Assembly (NCBI RefSeq): GCF_018885305.1
Contig: NZ_CP076544.1
Coordinates: forward strand, 868,001-932,000
Direction: 5' to 3'
Origin: Curtobacterium sp. L6-1
Lineage (GTDB): Bacteria > Actinomycetota > Actinomycetes > Actinomycetales > Microbacteriaceae
DNA: 64,000 nucleotides
The translations under genes were made by a program, and so were the position numbers. The notes beneath the pieces are model-generated. The model did no database searches, was not told the DNA's origin, and worked only from the letters and a program-made list of their open reading frames with translations. Each line of letters opens with the position of its first letter. The stretch's first letter is position 1. Below, piece by piece: positions 51,844 to 64,000 of this stretch.

Positions 51844-52319
51844 CCGAACCGAACGCGCTCGACCACGTCCGGCCGGTGTTCCGCCGCATCCTCCTGCAGG
51901 GCGCCGTCCTCGCCGCCGCCCTCGCCCTGGTCGGCGGTGTCGTCGGCTGGTTCGTCGCCGGCGGACCCGGCCTGACCGGCGGGCTCATCGGCGCCGTGAT
52001 GAGCGTCGTCTTCTGCGGGCTGACCGCCGTCAGCGTGCTGCTGGCGATCCGCTTCTCGGGCGGTCAGATGGTCTCCGGCGCCTTCTTCGGCACGATCATG
52101 GGCACCTTCCTGGTGAAGTTCGTGCTCTTCATCGTCGTGCTCGTCGCCCTCAAGGACCGCGACTGGGTCGACACGCCCGTGCTCGCGGTGGCGATCATCG
52201 TCGGGGTCATCGGATCCCTCGTGATCGACGTCACGGTCATCGCGCGGTCCCGCGTCCCCATCGGTGTGTCCCTGCCCGGAGACCGGACGGACGCTGGGGA
52301 TCGCGACCCGGCAGCCTGA
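51840..52319 (+). CDS. AtpI-like small membrane protein
   Basis: A 159-residue protein with four predicted helices, lying directly before atpB. The position, size and paired hydrophobic segments (GAVLAAALALVGGVVGWFVAG, then LLAIRFSG and FLVKFVLFIVVLVAL) fit the poorly conserved ATP synthase protein I, thought to help c-ring assembly. GTG 51840 overlaps the WecA-like stop by 4 bases. Confidence 0.75.
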   Translation: MTEPNALDHVRPVFRRILLQGAVLAAALALVGGVVGWFVAGGPGLTGGLIGAVMSVVFCGLTAVSVLLAIRFSGGQMVSGAFFGTIMGTFLVKFVLFIVVLVALKDRDWVDTPVLAVAIIVGVIGSLVIDVTVIARSRVPIGVSLPGDRTDAGDRDPAA

Positions 52320-52345
52320 GAGCCCGAGAAGCCGCACACACCTGA

Positions 52346-52351
52346 TAGTCT
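52346..52351 (+). promoter_or_regulatory. Probable -10 (TGATAGTCT) of the atp operon
   Basis: TAGTCT with an upstream TGA lies 105 nt before the proposed atpB start, the only clear -10-like sequence in the 131-base gap. It would give the ATP synthase operon a leader of roughly 90 nt. Confidence 0.45.
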
Positions 52352-52450
52352 TCTTGAGCCCGCTGCCGGAGCTTGAGCTCGGACGGGCAAGCCTCCACTT
52401 CAGTCCACCTCCGCGTGCCATGCGTGCGCGCCCCGACACAGGAGACAGCG

Positions 52451-53582
<1,132 letters not shown>

Positions 53583-53591
53583 GGCTTCTCG

Positions 53592-54155
53592 ATGCAGACT
53601 GCACTCATCCTGGCGGCGGAGGAGACCCACAATCCGCTGATCCCAGAGATCTACGACATCGTGTGGTCAGCGGTCGCCTTCGTCATCATCTTCCTCGTGA
53701 TGTGGCGTGTCGTCACGCCGCGGATCACGAAGATGCTCGATGAGCGCACCGAGGCCATCGAGGGCGGCATCAAGAAGGCCGAAGCCGCCCAGCAACAGGC
53801 CGCTGCTGCGCTCGACGAGTACAACAAGCAGCTGGCGGACGCGCGTGCCGAGGCATCGCGCATCCGTGAGCAGGCCCGTGCCGACGCCACCGCGATCGGC
53901 AACGAGGTCCGCGAGCAGGCGACGGCCGATGCAGCACGCATCACCGCCAACGCCCAGGCACAGATCGAGGCCGAGCGCCAGAGCGCGCTCCAGTCGCTCC
54001 GCACCGAGGTCGGCACGCTCGCGCTCGACCTCGCGTCGGGTGTCATCGGCGAGTCCCTCCAGGACGACGCCAAGGCGACCGCTGTCGTCGACCGCTTCCT
54101 CGCCGACCTCGAGTCGTCGAAGGGCGTCCAGACGGCTGCCGGAACGGAGCACTGA
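53592..54155 (+). CDS. atpF: ATP synthase subunit b
   Basis: A 187-residue peripheral-stalk protein. One membrane helix (IYDIVWSAVAFVIIFLVMWRVV, about residues 20-41) is followed by a long charged coiled coil (AEAAQQQAAAALDEYNKQLADARAEASRIREQARADA). It links the membrane part to F1 through the delta subunit. ATG at 53592, 9 bases after atpE. Confidence 0.96.
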   Translation: MQTALILAAEETHNPLIPEIYDIVWSAVAFVIIFLVMWRVVTPRITKMLDERTEAIEGGIKKAEAAQQQAAAALDEYNKQLADARAEASRIREQARADATAIGNEVREQATADAARITANAQAQIEAERQSALQSLRTEVGTLALDLASGVIGESLQDDAKATAVVDRFLADLESSKGVQTAAGTEH

Positions 54156-54157
54156 GC

Positions 54158-54952
54158 ATGCGCAGCGCCACCCGCGAAGCGATGACGTCCACCCGGGCGG
54201 TCCTCGCCGACCTCGGCGGCGCCGTCGACCTGCACGTCGGGTCGGAGATCTTCGCCGCCGGGCGAGCGATCGCCCGTGCGCCGCAGCTGCTCAACCTGCT
54301 CGCCGACCCGACGGCGGACACCGCCGGCAAGAAGGTCCTCATCGACCGCGTCTTCGCCGGTCAGACCGACGCCTCGCGCGCCGTGCTGACCGCGGTGGCC
54401 GGCTCGCGCTGGTCGTCGCAGGGTGACCTGCTCGCCGGCATCGAGGACGCCGGCGTCCGCGCCGTGGCAGCGACGGCGGACCAGTCGACCTCGATCGAGG
54501 CCGAACTGTTCGCCTTCGAGACCGCGGTGCGCTCGGACGCCGGACTCGAGCTCGCGCTCGGGACCAAGCTGGGCAGCGCCGACCAGAAGGGCTCGCTCGC
54601 CGAGCGCCTGCTGGGCGGCAAGGTGTCCGCGCAGACGATCACCATCGTGTCGAACCTGGTGCAGCAGCCTCGTGGCCGTCGCATCGGTGAGATCGTGCGG
54701 GACGCCTCGCGGATCGTCGCCGACCAGGCCGACAAGCTCGTCGCCACGGTCATCACGGCGGTCCCGCTGTCCGACGAGCAGGCGGCTCGCGTCGCCCGCG
54801 GTATCGGAGAGCGGTACGGCCGGGACATCAGTGTCAACCAGGTCGTCGACCCCGCCGTGCTCGGCGGAGTCCGGGTGCAGGTCGGCGGCGACGTCATCGA
54901 CGGCACCGTCGCGTCCCGACTCGCCGACCTCCGTCTCCAGCTCGCACGCTGA
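54158..54952 (+). CDS. atpH: ATP synthase subunit delta
   Basis: A 264-residue stalk subunit, the long form usual in actinobacteria. The N-terminal part is helical, and the C-terminal OSCP-like signature is [45 protein letters not shown] 54158 lies 2 bases after atpF. A 107-base gap before atpA contains no gene; only its GGAAAA ribosome site is recognisable. Confidence 0.95.
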   Translation: MRSATREAMTSTRAVLADLGGAVDLHVGSEIFAAGRAIARAPQLLNLLADPTADTAGKKVLIDRVFAGQTDASRAVLTAVAGSRWSSQGDLLAGIEDAGVRAVAATADQSTSIEAELFAFETAVRSDAGLELALGTKLGSADQKGSLAERLLGGKVSAQTITIVSNLVQQPRGRRIGEIVRDASRIVADQADKLVATVITAVPLSDEQAARVARGIGERYGRDISVNQVVDPAVLGGVRVQVGGDVIDGTVASRLADLRLQLAR

Positions 54953-55059
54953 GCGTACGGTCGAAGACGTCCCACCCAAGTCCACAACGGGAACTGTCGC
55001 TCGCGGCAGCATCACCCTCTCGGAGCCGAAGGGCCCCGGAAAACCACAAGGAAAATCCC

Positions 55060-56688
55060 ATGGCAGACATCACCATCAGCCCCGATGAGATCCGTGATGC
55101 CCTGAAGGACTTCGTCTCGAACTACGAGCCGACGAAGGCCTCCACGGCCGAGGTCGGGCACGTTACCGATGCCGGTGACGGTATCGCCCACGTCGAAGGT
55201 CTCCCCGGCGTCATGGCCAACGAGCTCATCCGCTTCGCGGACGGCACGCTCGGCCTCGCGCAGAACCTCGACGAGGACGAGATCGGCGCGATCGTGCTCG
55301 GCGAGTTCGCCGGCGTCGAGGAAGGCCAGGAGGTCACCCGCACCGGCGAGGTCCTCTCCGCCCCGGTCGGCGACGCCTTCCTCGGTCGTGTCGTCGACCC
55401 GCTCGGCGCCCCGATCGACGGTCTCGGCGAGATCGCAGCCGAGGGTCGTCGTGCCCTCGAGCTCCAGGCCCCCGGCGTCATGTCCCGCAAGTCGGTGCAC
55501 GAGCCGCTGCAGACCGGCATCAAGGCAATCGACGCGATGATCCCCGTCGGCCGCGGTCAGCGTCAGCTGATCATCGGCGACCGCCAGACCGGCAAGACGG
55601 CCATCGCGATCGACACGATCATCAACCAGAAGGCCAACTGGGAGTCGGGCGACGCGGACAAGCAGGTTCGCTGCATCTATGTCGCGATCGGCCAGAAGGG
55701 CTCCACGATCGCCTCCGTCAAGGGTGCGCTCGAGGACGCCGGCGCGATGGAGTACACCACCATCGTCGCCGCCCCGGCCTCCGACCCGGCCGGCTTCAAG
55801 TACCTCGCCCCGTACACCGGCTCGGCCATCGGTCAGCACTGGATGTACCAGGGCAAGCACGTCCTCATCATCTTCGACGACCTGTCGAAGCAGGCAGAGG
55901 CCTACCGTGCGGTGTCGCTCCTCCTGCGTCGTCCGCCGGGACGCGAGGCATACCCGGGCGACGTCTTCTACCTGCACTCCCGTCTGCTGGAGCGTTGCGC
56001 GAAGCTGTCCGACGAGCTCGGCGCCGGTTCGATGACGGGCCTCCCGATCATCGAGACCAAGGCGAACGACGTCTCGGCGTACATCCCGACCAACGTGATC
56101 TCGATCACCGACGGCCAGATCTTCCTGCAGTCGGACCTGTTCAACGCGAACCAGCGTCCGGCCGTCGACGTGGGCATCTCGGTGTCGCGCGTCGGTGGTG
56201 ACGCCCAGGTGAAGTCGATCAAGAAGGTCTCCGGCACGCTGAAGCTCGAGCTGGCCCAGTACCGCTCGCTCGAGGCCTTCGCGATGTTCGCGTCCGACCT
56301 CGACCAGGCCTCGCGTCGTCAGCTCGACCGCGGTGCCCGTCTGACCGAGCTCCTCAAGCAGCCGCAGTACTCGCCGTACCCGGTGGAGGAGCAGGTCGTC
56401 TCGATCTGGGCCGGCACCAACGGCAAGCTCGACGAGGTCCCGGTCTCCGACGTGCTGCGCTTCGAGGGCGAGCTCCTCGAGCACCTGCGCCGCAACTCGG
56501 ACGTGCTCTCGACCCTGCGTGAGACGAACCAGCTCAGCGACGACACCGTCGCCGAGATGTCGAAGCAGATCGACGAGTTCAAGAAGGGCTTCCAGACGAG
56601 CGACGGCAAGACCCTGGGCTCCGAGCAGTTCGACGCCGCCTCTGCCGACGACGTCGACCAGGAGCAGATCGTCAAGGGTCGTCGCTAG
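55060..56688 (+). CDS. atpA: ATP synthase subunit alpha
   Basis: A 542-residue non-catalytic F1 subunit. The nucleotide loop is [15 protein letters not shown] near residue 170. [17 protein letters not shown] and [24 protein letters not shown] are the conserved C-terminal blocks with the alpha arginine finger region. ATG 55060 has AAGGAAAA upstream. The atpG start codon follows the stop without a gap. Confidence 0.97.
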   Translation: MADITISPDEIRDALKDFVSNYEPTKASTAEVGHVTDAGDGIAHVEGLPGVMANELIRFADGTLGLAQNLDEDEIGAIVLGEFAGVEEGQEVTRTGEVLSAPVGDAFLGRVVDPLGAPIDGLGEIAAEGRRALELQAPGVMSRKSVHEPLQTGIKAIDAMIPVGRGQRQLIIGDRQTGKTAIAIDTIINQKANWESGDADKQVRCIYVAIGQKGSTIASVKGALEDAGAMEYTTIVAAPASDPAGFKYLAPYTGSAIGQHWMYQGKHVLIIFDDLSKQAEAYRAVSLLLRRPPGREAYPGDVFYLHSRLLERCAKLSDELGAGSMTGLPIIETKANDVSAYIPTNVISITDGQIFLQSDLFNANQRPAVDVGISVSRVGGDAQVKSIKKVSGTLKLELAQYRSLEAFAMFASDLDQASRRQLDRGARLTELLKQPQYSPYPVEEQVVSIWAGTNGKLDEVPVSDVLRFEGELLEHLRRNSDVLSTLRETNQLSDDTVAEMSKQIDEFKKGFQTSDGKTLGSEQFDAASADDVDQEQIVKGRR

Positions 56689-59095
<2,407 letters not shown>

Positions 59096-59096
59096 G

Positions 59097-59360
59097 ATGG
59101 CGGGTCTCACCGTGAGTGTCGTCTCGGCTGACCGCGAGGTCTGGTCGGGCGACACCACCATGGTCGTCGCACGCACGACGGAGGGCCAGATCGGCATCCT
59201 CGCGGGGCACGAGCCGATGCTCGCCACCCTCGCGCAGGGTCAGGTCCGCATCACGCGGGCCGACGGCTCGACCGTCGCGGTCGACGCGGAGGACGGCTTC
59301 CTCTCCGTCGAGCACGACACGGTCACGATCGTCGCGCGGCAGGCCGCGCTGGCGTCCTGA
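59097..59360 (+). CDS. atpC: ATP synthase subunit epsilon
   Basis: An 87-residue epsilon subunit with only the N-terminal beta-sandwich (LTVSVVSADREVWSGDTTMVVARTTEGQIGILAGHEPMLATL). The C-terminal two-helix inhibitory arm found in E. coli epsilon (about 139 residues) is missing, as in several actinobacterial ATP synthases. ATG 59097 follows the atpD stop closely; the stop overlaps the probable CTG start of yaaA. Confidence 0.95.
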   Translation: MAGLTVSVVSADREVWSGDTTMVVARTTEGQIGILAGHEPMLATLAQGQVRITRADGSTVAVDAEDGFLSVEHDTVTIVARQAALAS

Positions 59361-60127
59361 CCGGACTGACCGTCCTCCTCCCGCCTTCGGAGACGAAGCG
59401 GGAGGGTGGGGACACGGAGCGCACCCTCGACCTGGGGTCGCTCTCGTTCCCGGAACTGTCCGACGAGCGGGCCGCGGTGATCACCGCGGCCCGCTCCGTC
59501 AGTTCCGAGGAGTCCTCTGCCCGGACGGCACTCAAGCTCGGACCGAAGTCGGTCACCGAGCGCTTCCGGAACCTCGTGCTCGAGTCGAGCCCGACGATGC
59601 CGGCGATCGACCGCTACACGGGCGTGCTCTACGACCCGCTCGACGCCCCCGGCGCCGATGCGGCGACGCGGGCGTGGTGGGCGCAGCACGTGGTGGTGCA
59701 GTCGGCGATGTTCGGGCCGATCGGTGCCGGTGACCTCGTGCCGGCCTACCGGCTGTCGCACGACTCCCGGCTCCCCGGGCTCCGTCTGCCGGCGCACTGG
59801 GCGGAGCGTTCCGCCGAGGTGCTCGCAGCGCGTGCCGGTGGTCTGGTGCTCGACCTGCGGTCCGAGGGGTACCGCACGCTCGGGCCGGTCGACGGCGCCG
59901 TGCCGGTCCGGGTCGTGAGCGTCGCCGGAGACGGCCGGCGCAAGGCGCTGAACCACTGGAACAAGACCGCGAAGGGCCGTCTGGTGTCCCTGCTCGGGCG
60001 GACTGGTGCGGACATCGCGTCGATGCCCGACCTCGTCGCCTGGGCCGCCGTGTACGGCGTGGTCGTGGAGGCCGTGGGTGACGGCTGGGACCTGCTCGCC
60101 GAGAGCCTGGAGCCCGTCGCGGCCTGA
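59357..60127 (+). CDS. yaaA: YaaA (DUF328) family peroxide-stress protein, probable CTG start
   Basis: A ~256-residue member of the YaaA family, which lowers free iron damage during peroxide stress and binds DNA in E. coli. The signature VLLPPSETK lies at the very N-terminus, then LSFPELSDERAAVITAARS, YTGVLYDPLD and a C-terminal NHWNKTAKGRLVSLL. Family members start one to three residues before VLLPPSE, but no ATG, GTG or TTG exists there. CTG 59357 overlaps the atpC stop (CTGA), and CTG 59366 is a second option. A stable hairpin covers codons 8-17. A start at the internal GTG 59477 would remove the signature. Confidence 0.85.
   Translation: MTGLTVLLPPSETKREGGDTERTLDLGSLSFPELSDERAAVITAARSVSSEESSARTALKLGPKSVTERFRNLVLESSPTMPAIDRYTGVLYDPLDAPGADAATRAWWAQHVVVQSAMFGPIGAGDLVPAYRLSHDSRLPGLRLPAHWAERSAEVLAARAGGLVLDLRSEGYRTLGPVDGAVPVRVVSVAGDGRRKALNHWNKTAKGRLVSLLGRTGADIASMPDLVAWAAVYGVVVEAVGDGWDLLAESLEPVAA
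59377..59405 (+). promoter_or_regulatory. GNRA-capped hairpin at the yaaA start
   Basis: CCTCCCG (59377-59383) pairs with CGGGAGG (59399-59405), and CTTCG (59385-59389) with CGAAG (59394-59398), with one bulged C and a GAGA tetraloop. That is a 12-bp stem inside the first codons of yaaA. It could terminate the atp transcript partly or block ribosomes at yaaA. Confidence 0.55.
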
Positions 60128-60169
60128 CGGCCGACGTGGGTCTGACGGCCGAAGCGGCATGACGGCCGA
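60125..60169. repeat. Three copies of TGACGGCCGA
   Basis: TGACGGCCGA at 60125, 60143 and 60160, spaced 18 and 17 bp. The first overlaps the yaaA stop and the last overlaps the start codon of the next gene. Confidence 0.7.
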
Positions 60170-60809
60170 CGCCTTCCCTGCACAGGACGGGTCGATCGGC
60201 GGCGTTCTCCACCGGTCCGTCGACGGCCCGATCTGGAGGCTCGGTCCGCGTCAGGCTGTCGGCATGGACTCCCAGACGCTCAGCCCACCAGATCCGTTCA
60301 TCCGGTACAGCCACGAGATCGCCGCGGCCGTCACCGTGCCGGCTGCGGCACGCGCGCTCGTCGGTGCGTCGGCGCTCACGACGGCAGAGGCGGCGGCGGT
60401 GACGACCGCCTGCGGCGCCCTGTCGACGCGGATCGCACTCCTGCGGTTCCTCGCCGTGCCGGGTGCCGCCGACCCGGGCGCCGTGCGTGGACACGACCCC
60501 TTCACCGAACCGATGCCCCCGGCACTGCTCGGCAGAGGGCCGATGCCCGACCGTGACCGCGTTCGGCTCGCGGGTGACCGGTGCGTCGAAGCGTGGCGGA
60601 CGTGGATCGCGGACGCTGGATCCGGGCAGTCGCCCGTCGGGGTCGCCGGCGCACTCTCGCTCGCAGCGTGGTGCTCGTGGGCGCTCGGCTCCGAGCTGCG
60701 TGCGAGCACACGGGCCCGGTACGCGCTGGACCTCGCCGCGGACGACCCGCTCGCGACGTTGGTGCTCCGTGCCTGTCGGGCTCGGCGTCGGGCGGCGTGG
60801 CGTGGGTGA
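60159..60809 (+). CDS. Hypothetical protein, possibly DUF4192-like C-terminal half
   Basis: A 216-residue soluble protein. The C-terminal part (GVAGALSLAAWCSWALGSELRASTRARYALDLAADDPLATLVL) resembles the end of actinobacterial DUF4192 proteins, which are normally about 350 residues; the N-terminal half is absent. ATG 60159 lacks a good ribosome site, and ATG 60264 is an alternative that would start at MDSQTLSPPDPFIRY. Short direct repeats right at the start could mark a deletion junction. No function can be assigned. Confidence 0.5.
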   Translation: MTADAFPAQDGSIGGVLHRSVDGPIWRLGPRQAVGMDSQTLSPPDPFIRYSHEIAAAVTVPAAARALVGASALTTAEAAAVTTACGALSTRIALLRFLAVPGAADPGAVRGHDPFTEPMPPALLGRGPMPDRDRVRLAGDRCVEAWRTWIADAGSGQSPVGVAGALSLAAWCSWALGSELRASTRARYALDLAADDPLATLVLRACRARRRAAWRG

Positions 60810-60830
60810 CCTCGGGTGCACCGCATCGTC

Positions 60831-60836
60831 TACGGT
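60831..60836 (+). promoter_or_regulatory. Possible -10 (TACGGT) of the FHA-PP2C-kinase operon
   Basis: TACGGT lies 32 nt before the GTG at 60863, which has a GGAAGGGG ribosome site, so this operon would have a short normal leader. Confidence 0.4.
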
Positions 60837-60862
60837 GGTGTCGTCGACGGAAGGGGTCGCAC

Positions 60863-61675
60863 GTGCACGACGACGACCGCGTCGATGACACCGTCATCCG
60901 GCCTCGGCGCCAGCGCGGAGACGGGCCTGGTCGGCACGCGACCGGTAGCCCGGGCGGCAGCGGCGACCTCGACGACGTCCGTGGGATCGACGAGCGCGGT
61001 GACCTCGACGACACGGTCGTCCGCGACGGTCGCGGGACACCCGTCGACCGCGCTGTCCCCGGTGTCGACCGCGCCGCTCGCGGTGTCGAGCGCCGAGGTG
61101 CCCATGCAGCAGGCGACACGGATGCGGCTGGACGCTCGGACCCGGTCCGTGTCGACGCCGTCTCCGGTGCCGCTGCTGCGACGGCGGGCCCGGCTGCGGG
61201 CACCGGCGCGGGGGAGCCGGACGCACCACGGCCGCCCGCACCCTCGGTCCGCGTCGGCGATCGTGTCATCCGCCTCGACCACCCCGTGATCGTCGGGCGT
61301 CGGCCGTCACCGCCGCGTGTGGTGCGGGGGACGCCCCCGGAACTCGTGACCGTCGCGTCGCCGACCGGCCTCGTCTCGTCCTCCCACGTCCTCCTCCACG
61401 CGGCCGGCTCGTCGGCGGTCGTCGACGACCTGCGCTCCACGAACGGCACGACCGTCCGGGCGCCCGGCGCGGCGCCGCACCGGATGCCCGCCGGTGCCTC
61501 GATCGTCGTGCTGACCGGTACGGTTGTCGACATCGGTGACGGCAACACGATCGAGGTGCTGTCGCCGTTCGTGCGGACCGTCGTCACCGGCGACCGCGAG
61601 ACCTCCGGACCGTGGCCCGCGCCGCCGTCCGCCCCGGCCCGTCCCGACCCCCCAGAGAGCGATCCTGAACCGTGA
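60863..61675 (+). CDS. FHA-domain protein
   Basis: A 270-residue protein. The first ~130 residues are low-complexity (Asp, Arg, Gly, Ala), with TVIRPR and DDTVVRD Thr sites that resemble kinase targets near FHA partners. The C-terminal FHA fold has VIVGRRPSPP, GLVSSSHVLLH and DDLRSTNGTTV, the phosphothreonine-binding signature. It would read the phosphorylation state set by the kinase and phosphatase encoded next. The stop overlaps the phosphatase start (GTGA). Confidence 0.85.
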   Translation: MHDDDRVDDTVIRPRRQRGDGPGRHATGSPGGSGDLDDVRGIDERGDLDDTVVRDGRGTPVDRAVPGVDRAARGVERRGAHAAGDTDAAGRSDPVRVDAVSGAAAATAGPAAGTGAGEPDAPRPPAPSVRVGDRVIRLDHPVIVGRRPSPPRVVRGTPPELVTVASPTGLVSSSHVLLHAAGSSAVVDDLRSTNGTTVRAPGAAPHRMPAGASIVVLTGTVVDIGDGNTIEVLSPFVRTVVTGDRETSGPWPAPPSAPARPDPPESDPEP

Positions 61676-62499
61676 CCGAACTCGGCCGTGCAACCTCCTC
61701 CCACGCGATCGCCGTCCCCGACGGTGGCGGTGGGACCCTGACGCTCTCCTGGGGTGCGGCGACGGACGTCGGCCGCCGACGTGACCACAACGAGGACAGC
61801 TACATCGTCGACGCGCCGTACTTCGTCGTGGCGGACGGCATGGGCGGGCACCTGGCCGGTGACCGCGCGTCCGACGCCGTCGTGCGTCGGCTCGGGGACT
61901 CCACCACCGAGCCGTTCGCCTCGCGTCAGACCATCCAGCGCGCCCTGCTCCTGGCCACCGCGGACATCGAGAAGGCCGCCGGCGGCAACGCGATCGGTGC
62001 GGGGACGACGGTGACGGGTGTCGCCCTCGTCGCCGGCCACGGCCAGCCCTCGGCCCTCGTGTTCAACGTCGGGGACTCGCGCACGTACCGGAGCGACGCC
62101 GGCGGACCGCTCAAGCGACTCACGGTCGACCACTCGGTCGTGCAGGAGATGGTGGACGCCGGCGTGCTCCGCGCCGAGGACGCCGAGTCGCACCCGGACA
62201 GCAACGTCATCACGCGCGCGGTCGGCTTCGGCGAGCCGCCGGAGCCGGACTGGTGGACCATCCCGCTCCGCACCGGTGACCGCTACGTGGTCTGCTCGGA
62301 CGGCCTCACCAAGGAGATCGGTGACGTCGGCATCTCGCGGATCGCGGCGAAGGTCGACGACCCGCAGGAGCTCGCCGAGCGCCTCGTCGGGGACGCCGTC
62401 ATCGCCGGTGGCCGCGACAACGTCACGGTCGTCGTCCTCCAGGTCGACGACGCCCCCGAGGTCGCCGAGGACCTCGAGGACACCCTCCCGCGGCACTGA
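61672..62499 (+). CDS. PP2C-family Ser/Thr protein phosphatase
   Basis: A 275-residue PPM phosphatase. Metal-binding motifs are DHNEDSYIV, VADGMGGHLAG, the substrate-side VGDSRTYR, CSDGLTKEIGD and GGRDNVTVVVL, all complete, so it should be active with Mn/Mg. No membrane segment. GTG 61672 overlaps the FHA gene. It probably reverses the action of the kinase encoded 233 bases downstream. Confidence 0.94.
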   Translation: MTELGRATSSHAIAVPDGGGGTLTLSWGAATDVGRRRDHNEDSYIVDAPYFVVADGMGGHLAGDRASDAVVRRLGDSTTEPFASRQTIQRALLLATADIEKAAGGNAIGAGTTVTGVALVAGHGQPSALVFNVGDSRTYRSDAGGPLKRLTVDHSVVQEMVDAGVLRAEDAESHPDSNVITRAVGFGEPPEPDWWTIPLRTGDRYVVCSDGLTKEIGDVGISRIAAKVDDPQELAERLVGDAVIAGGRDNVTVVVLQVDDAPEVAEDLEDTLPRH

Positions 62500-62695
62500 C
62501 CGCCACGGACGTCGGACGGTCGCGCGGTCGTCAGCGGGCGGAGGTCGGCGGACGTCCCGTCGCCCCTCCCGGTCCGTCCGGCTGCGACGGACGGCGGCCA
62601 GGCGGGGCCCCTGCACGGCACACCGCGACCACTGCCCGGTGTCCGCCCGGTGTCCGCTCGGTACGGGTCCCGGCGACCCGTCCACCCCACCGCGG

Positions 62696-62701
62696 TATCG
62701 T
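62696..62701 (+). promoter_or_regulatory. Possible -10 (TATCGT) of the kinase gene
   Basis: TATCGT lies 37 nt before the ATG at 62733 in the 233-base gap after the phosphatase gene; GGAAGGA is the ribosome site. The rest of the gap shows only short G/C-rich repeats. Confidence 0.35.
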
Positions 62702-62732
62702 GACCGAGCCACGCTGACCGGAAGGACCGACC

Positions 62733-64000
62733 ATGGCGCGCAGGCTGCCGTCGACCCCGCCGGTCCTCCCGGGCTTCACCCCCGTGCACGTGCTCGGGTC
62801 GGGCGGCTTCGCCGACGTCTTCCTCTACGAGCAGGACATGCCCCGGCGGCAGGTGGCCGTGAAGGTCCTGCTCGACGAGGTCGTCGACGACCGCGTGCGG
62901 CAGATGTTCCGCGCCGAGGCCAACCTGATGGCACGGCTGAGCACCCACCCGTCGATCCTCACGGTGTTCCAGGCCAGCGTCGCCGCCGACGGTCGGCCGT
63001 ACCTGGTGATGGAGCTCTGCTCGTCGTCCCTGAGCGAGCGGTACCGGCGTGAACCCGTGCCGGTGTCGCAGGTGCTCTCGATCGGGGTCCGCATCGGCTC
63101 CGCGCTCGAGACCGCGCACCGGGAGGGCGTCCTGCACCGCGACGTGAAGCCGTCGAACATCCTGCTCACCGCGTACGGCAACCCCGTGCTCTCCGACTTC
63201 GGCATTGCGGCCACGCTGGGGGAGTCCGACCCCGACGAGCCCGTCGGCATGTCGATCCCGTGGTCCGCGCCCGAGGTCCTCGCCGACGAGTCCCGCGGCA
63301 CGATCCAGTCCGAGGTCTACTCCCTCGCGGCGACCGTCTCGACGCTGCTCGCCGGTCGGAGTCCGTTCGAGGTGCCCGGCGGGGACAACGGGGCCGCGGC
63401 GCTCATGGCCCGGGTCGAGAAGGGCGGTCCGCGGCCGACCGGACGCCCGGACGTGCCGCCGACGCTCGAGCGCGTGCTCGCGAACGCGATGTCCCGTCGC
63501 CCGCAGAACCGTCCCGCGACCGTCATGGAACTCGTCCGGGGTCTCCAGCAGGTCGAGGCCGAACTCGGACTGCCGCAGACGCCGGCCGAGGTCGCGGTGG
63601 AGGCGTGGGCGGTGTCCTCGCCGGTGCCCGACGGCGAGCGGACCGTGGTCGGCGGTCTCGACCCGGCCGCCCGGTCGGGCCGGCGGCGCCGCACGCGGTC
63701 GTCGCTCCGCGGTGGCGTGGCCGCGACCGCCTCGCAGAGCGTGGGCACGGTGCACCGGACCGCTTCGACGGTCCGACGGAAGCGGGGCCCGCGCGCCGCG
63801 GTCGTGTGGGGATCGGTGGCGTCCGCCGTGGTCGTCGCGGCCCTGGCCGTGACCGCCGTGGTCGCCGTCGGGCGTGGCGGCGACGGGACCGTGCCGGTCG
63901 TGACCGACCTCAGCGCCACGGCGGGCTCGTCGTCCGTGACCTTCCGGTGGACCGACCCGGGCCTCCGTCCCGGTGACACCTTCGTCGTCACCGCCGACGG
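62733..64000 (+). CDS. Ser/Thr protein kinase with extracytoplasmic FN3-like part (partial, runs off the edge)
   Basis: The visible 422 residues contain a full Hanks-type kinase domain: glycine loop VLGSGGFADVF, ATP Lys in VAVKVLLD, catalytic loop HRDVKPSNIL, SDFGIA and WSAPEVLADE (about residues 15-265). A basic linker leads to one membrane helix (VVWGSVASAVVVAALAVTAVVAV, near residues 352-375). Then TDLSATAGSSSVTFRWTDPG begins a fibronectin-III-like domain cut by the window end. With FHA and PP2C upstream it forms a phospho-signalling module, as in other Microbacteriaceae. Confidence 0.9.
   Translation, partial: MARRLPSTPPVLPGFTPVHVLGSGGFADVFLYEQDMPRRQVAVKVLLDEVVDDRVRQMFRAEANLMARLSTHPSILTVFQASVAADGRPYLVMELCSSSLSERYRREPVPVSQVLSIGVRIGSALETAHREGVLHRDVKPSNILLTAYGNPVLSDFGIAATLGESDPDEPVGMSIPWSAPEVLADESRGTIQSEVYSLAATVSTLLAGRSPFEVPGGDNGAAALMARVEKGGPRPTGRPDVPPTLERVLANAMSRRPQNRPATVMELVRGLQQVEAELGLPQTPAEVAVEAWAVSSPVPDGERTVVGGLDPAARSGRRRRTRSSLRGGVAATASQSVGTVHRTASTVRRKRGPRAAVVWGSVASAVVVAALAVTAVVAVGRGGDGTVPVVTDLSATAGSSSVTFRWTDPGLRPGDTFVVTAD

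Noticed and set aside
59477..60127. yaaA starting at GTG 59477
   Set aside because: It would discard the VLLPPSETK signature, which is in frame and open just upstream.

Overview
The window is very GC-rich, densely coded DNA from a high-GC Gram-positive bacterium. The order argS - lysA - hom - thrC - thrB - rho - prfA - prmC - ywlC - wecA-like - atpI/B/E/F/H/A/G/D/C, a Rho with a long low-complexity insert, many GTG starts, 4-base stop/start overlaps and frequent leaderless-looking promoters point to Actinomycetota. The family is most likely Microbacteriaceae, and a Curtobacterium-like genus is my best guess; I could not run a search, so the genus is an inference.

Layout. 1-261: start of a membrane acyltransferase (minus strand, cut by the edge). 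378-3809: SDR oxidoreductase, then phosphoribosyltransferase, S51-type peptidase, ung and a GNAT acetyltransferase. 3851-4180: remnant of a prohibitin/SPFH gene. 4196-7155: gluconate module with a divergent GntR/FadR regulator, an AT-rich palindromic operator, gntP and gntK. 7230-8944: alpha/beta hydrolase and divergent TetR regulator with a 17-bp palindrome between them. 8951-15352: TPR protein, ABC-F ATPase, NAD-dependent epimerase-like protein, unknown protein, DUF2975-type membrane protein plus small HTH regulator, amidase. 15353-15968: non-coding, with two 122-bp palindromic mosaic repeats and a G/C-only tract. 15969-21137: five-gene peptide ABC transporter operon (minus strand). 21248-24642: alpha/beta hydrolase, iron-regulated siderophore-reductase and Fe-siderophore ATPase, small HExxH protein. 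24646-30260: disulfide oxidoreductase, degenerate arginase-fold protein, PspA and TPM-domain protein, small orphan.

30302-36260 is the most unusual part: a phosphopantetheinyl transferase, an M1 zinc metallopeptidase and a 1309-residue Pls/PosA-type NRPS (adenylation, carrier, then three soluble domains separated by six membrane segments). This is the architecture of epsilon-poly-L-lysine synthetase. A hand-read adenylation-domain code looks like a lysine code. Together the three genes suggest synthesis, activation and trimming of a cationic homopolymer.

36514-59360 is the conserved core: tRNA-Arg, a lipoprotein, argS, an LmeA-like protein, lysA and hom-thrC-thrB (aspartate-family amino acids), rho with a structured leader, prfA and prmC (translation termination), a HAD phosphatase, threonylcarbamoyl-AMP synthase, a WecA-like glycosyl-phosphate transferase, and the complete F1Fo ATP synthase operon. 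Both atpB and the following yaaA seem to start at CTG. 60159-64000: unknown protein, then an FHA - PP2C phosphatase - Ser/Thr kinase signalling operon running off the right edge.

Regulation visible in the sequence: at about a dozen genes a -10-like hexamer (TAGGCT, TACGCT, CAGACT and similar) begins 12-14 nt before the start codon, so leaderless transcription is probably common. A DtxR/IdeR-like box precedes the siderophore-reductase gene.
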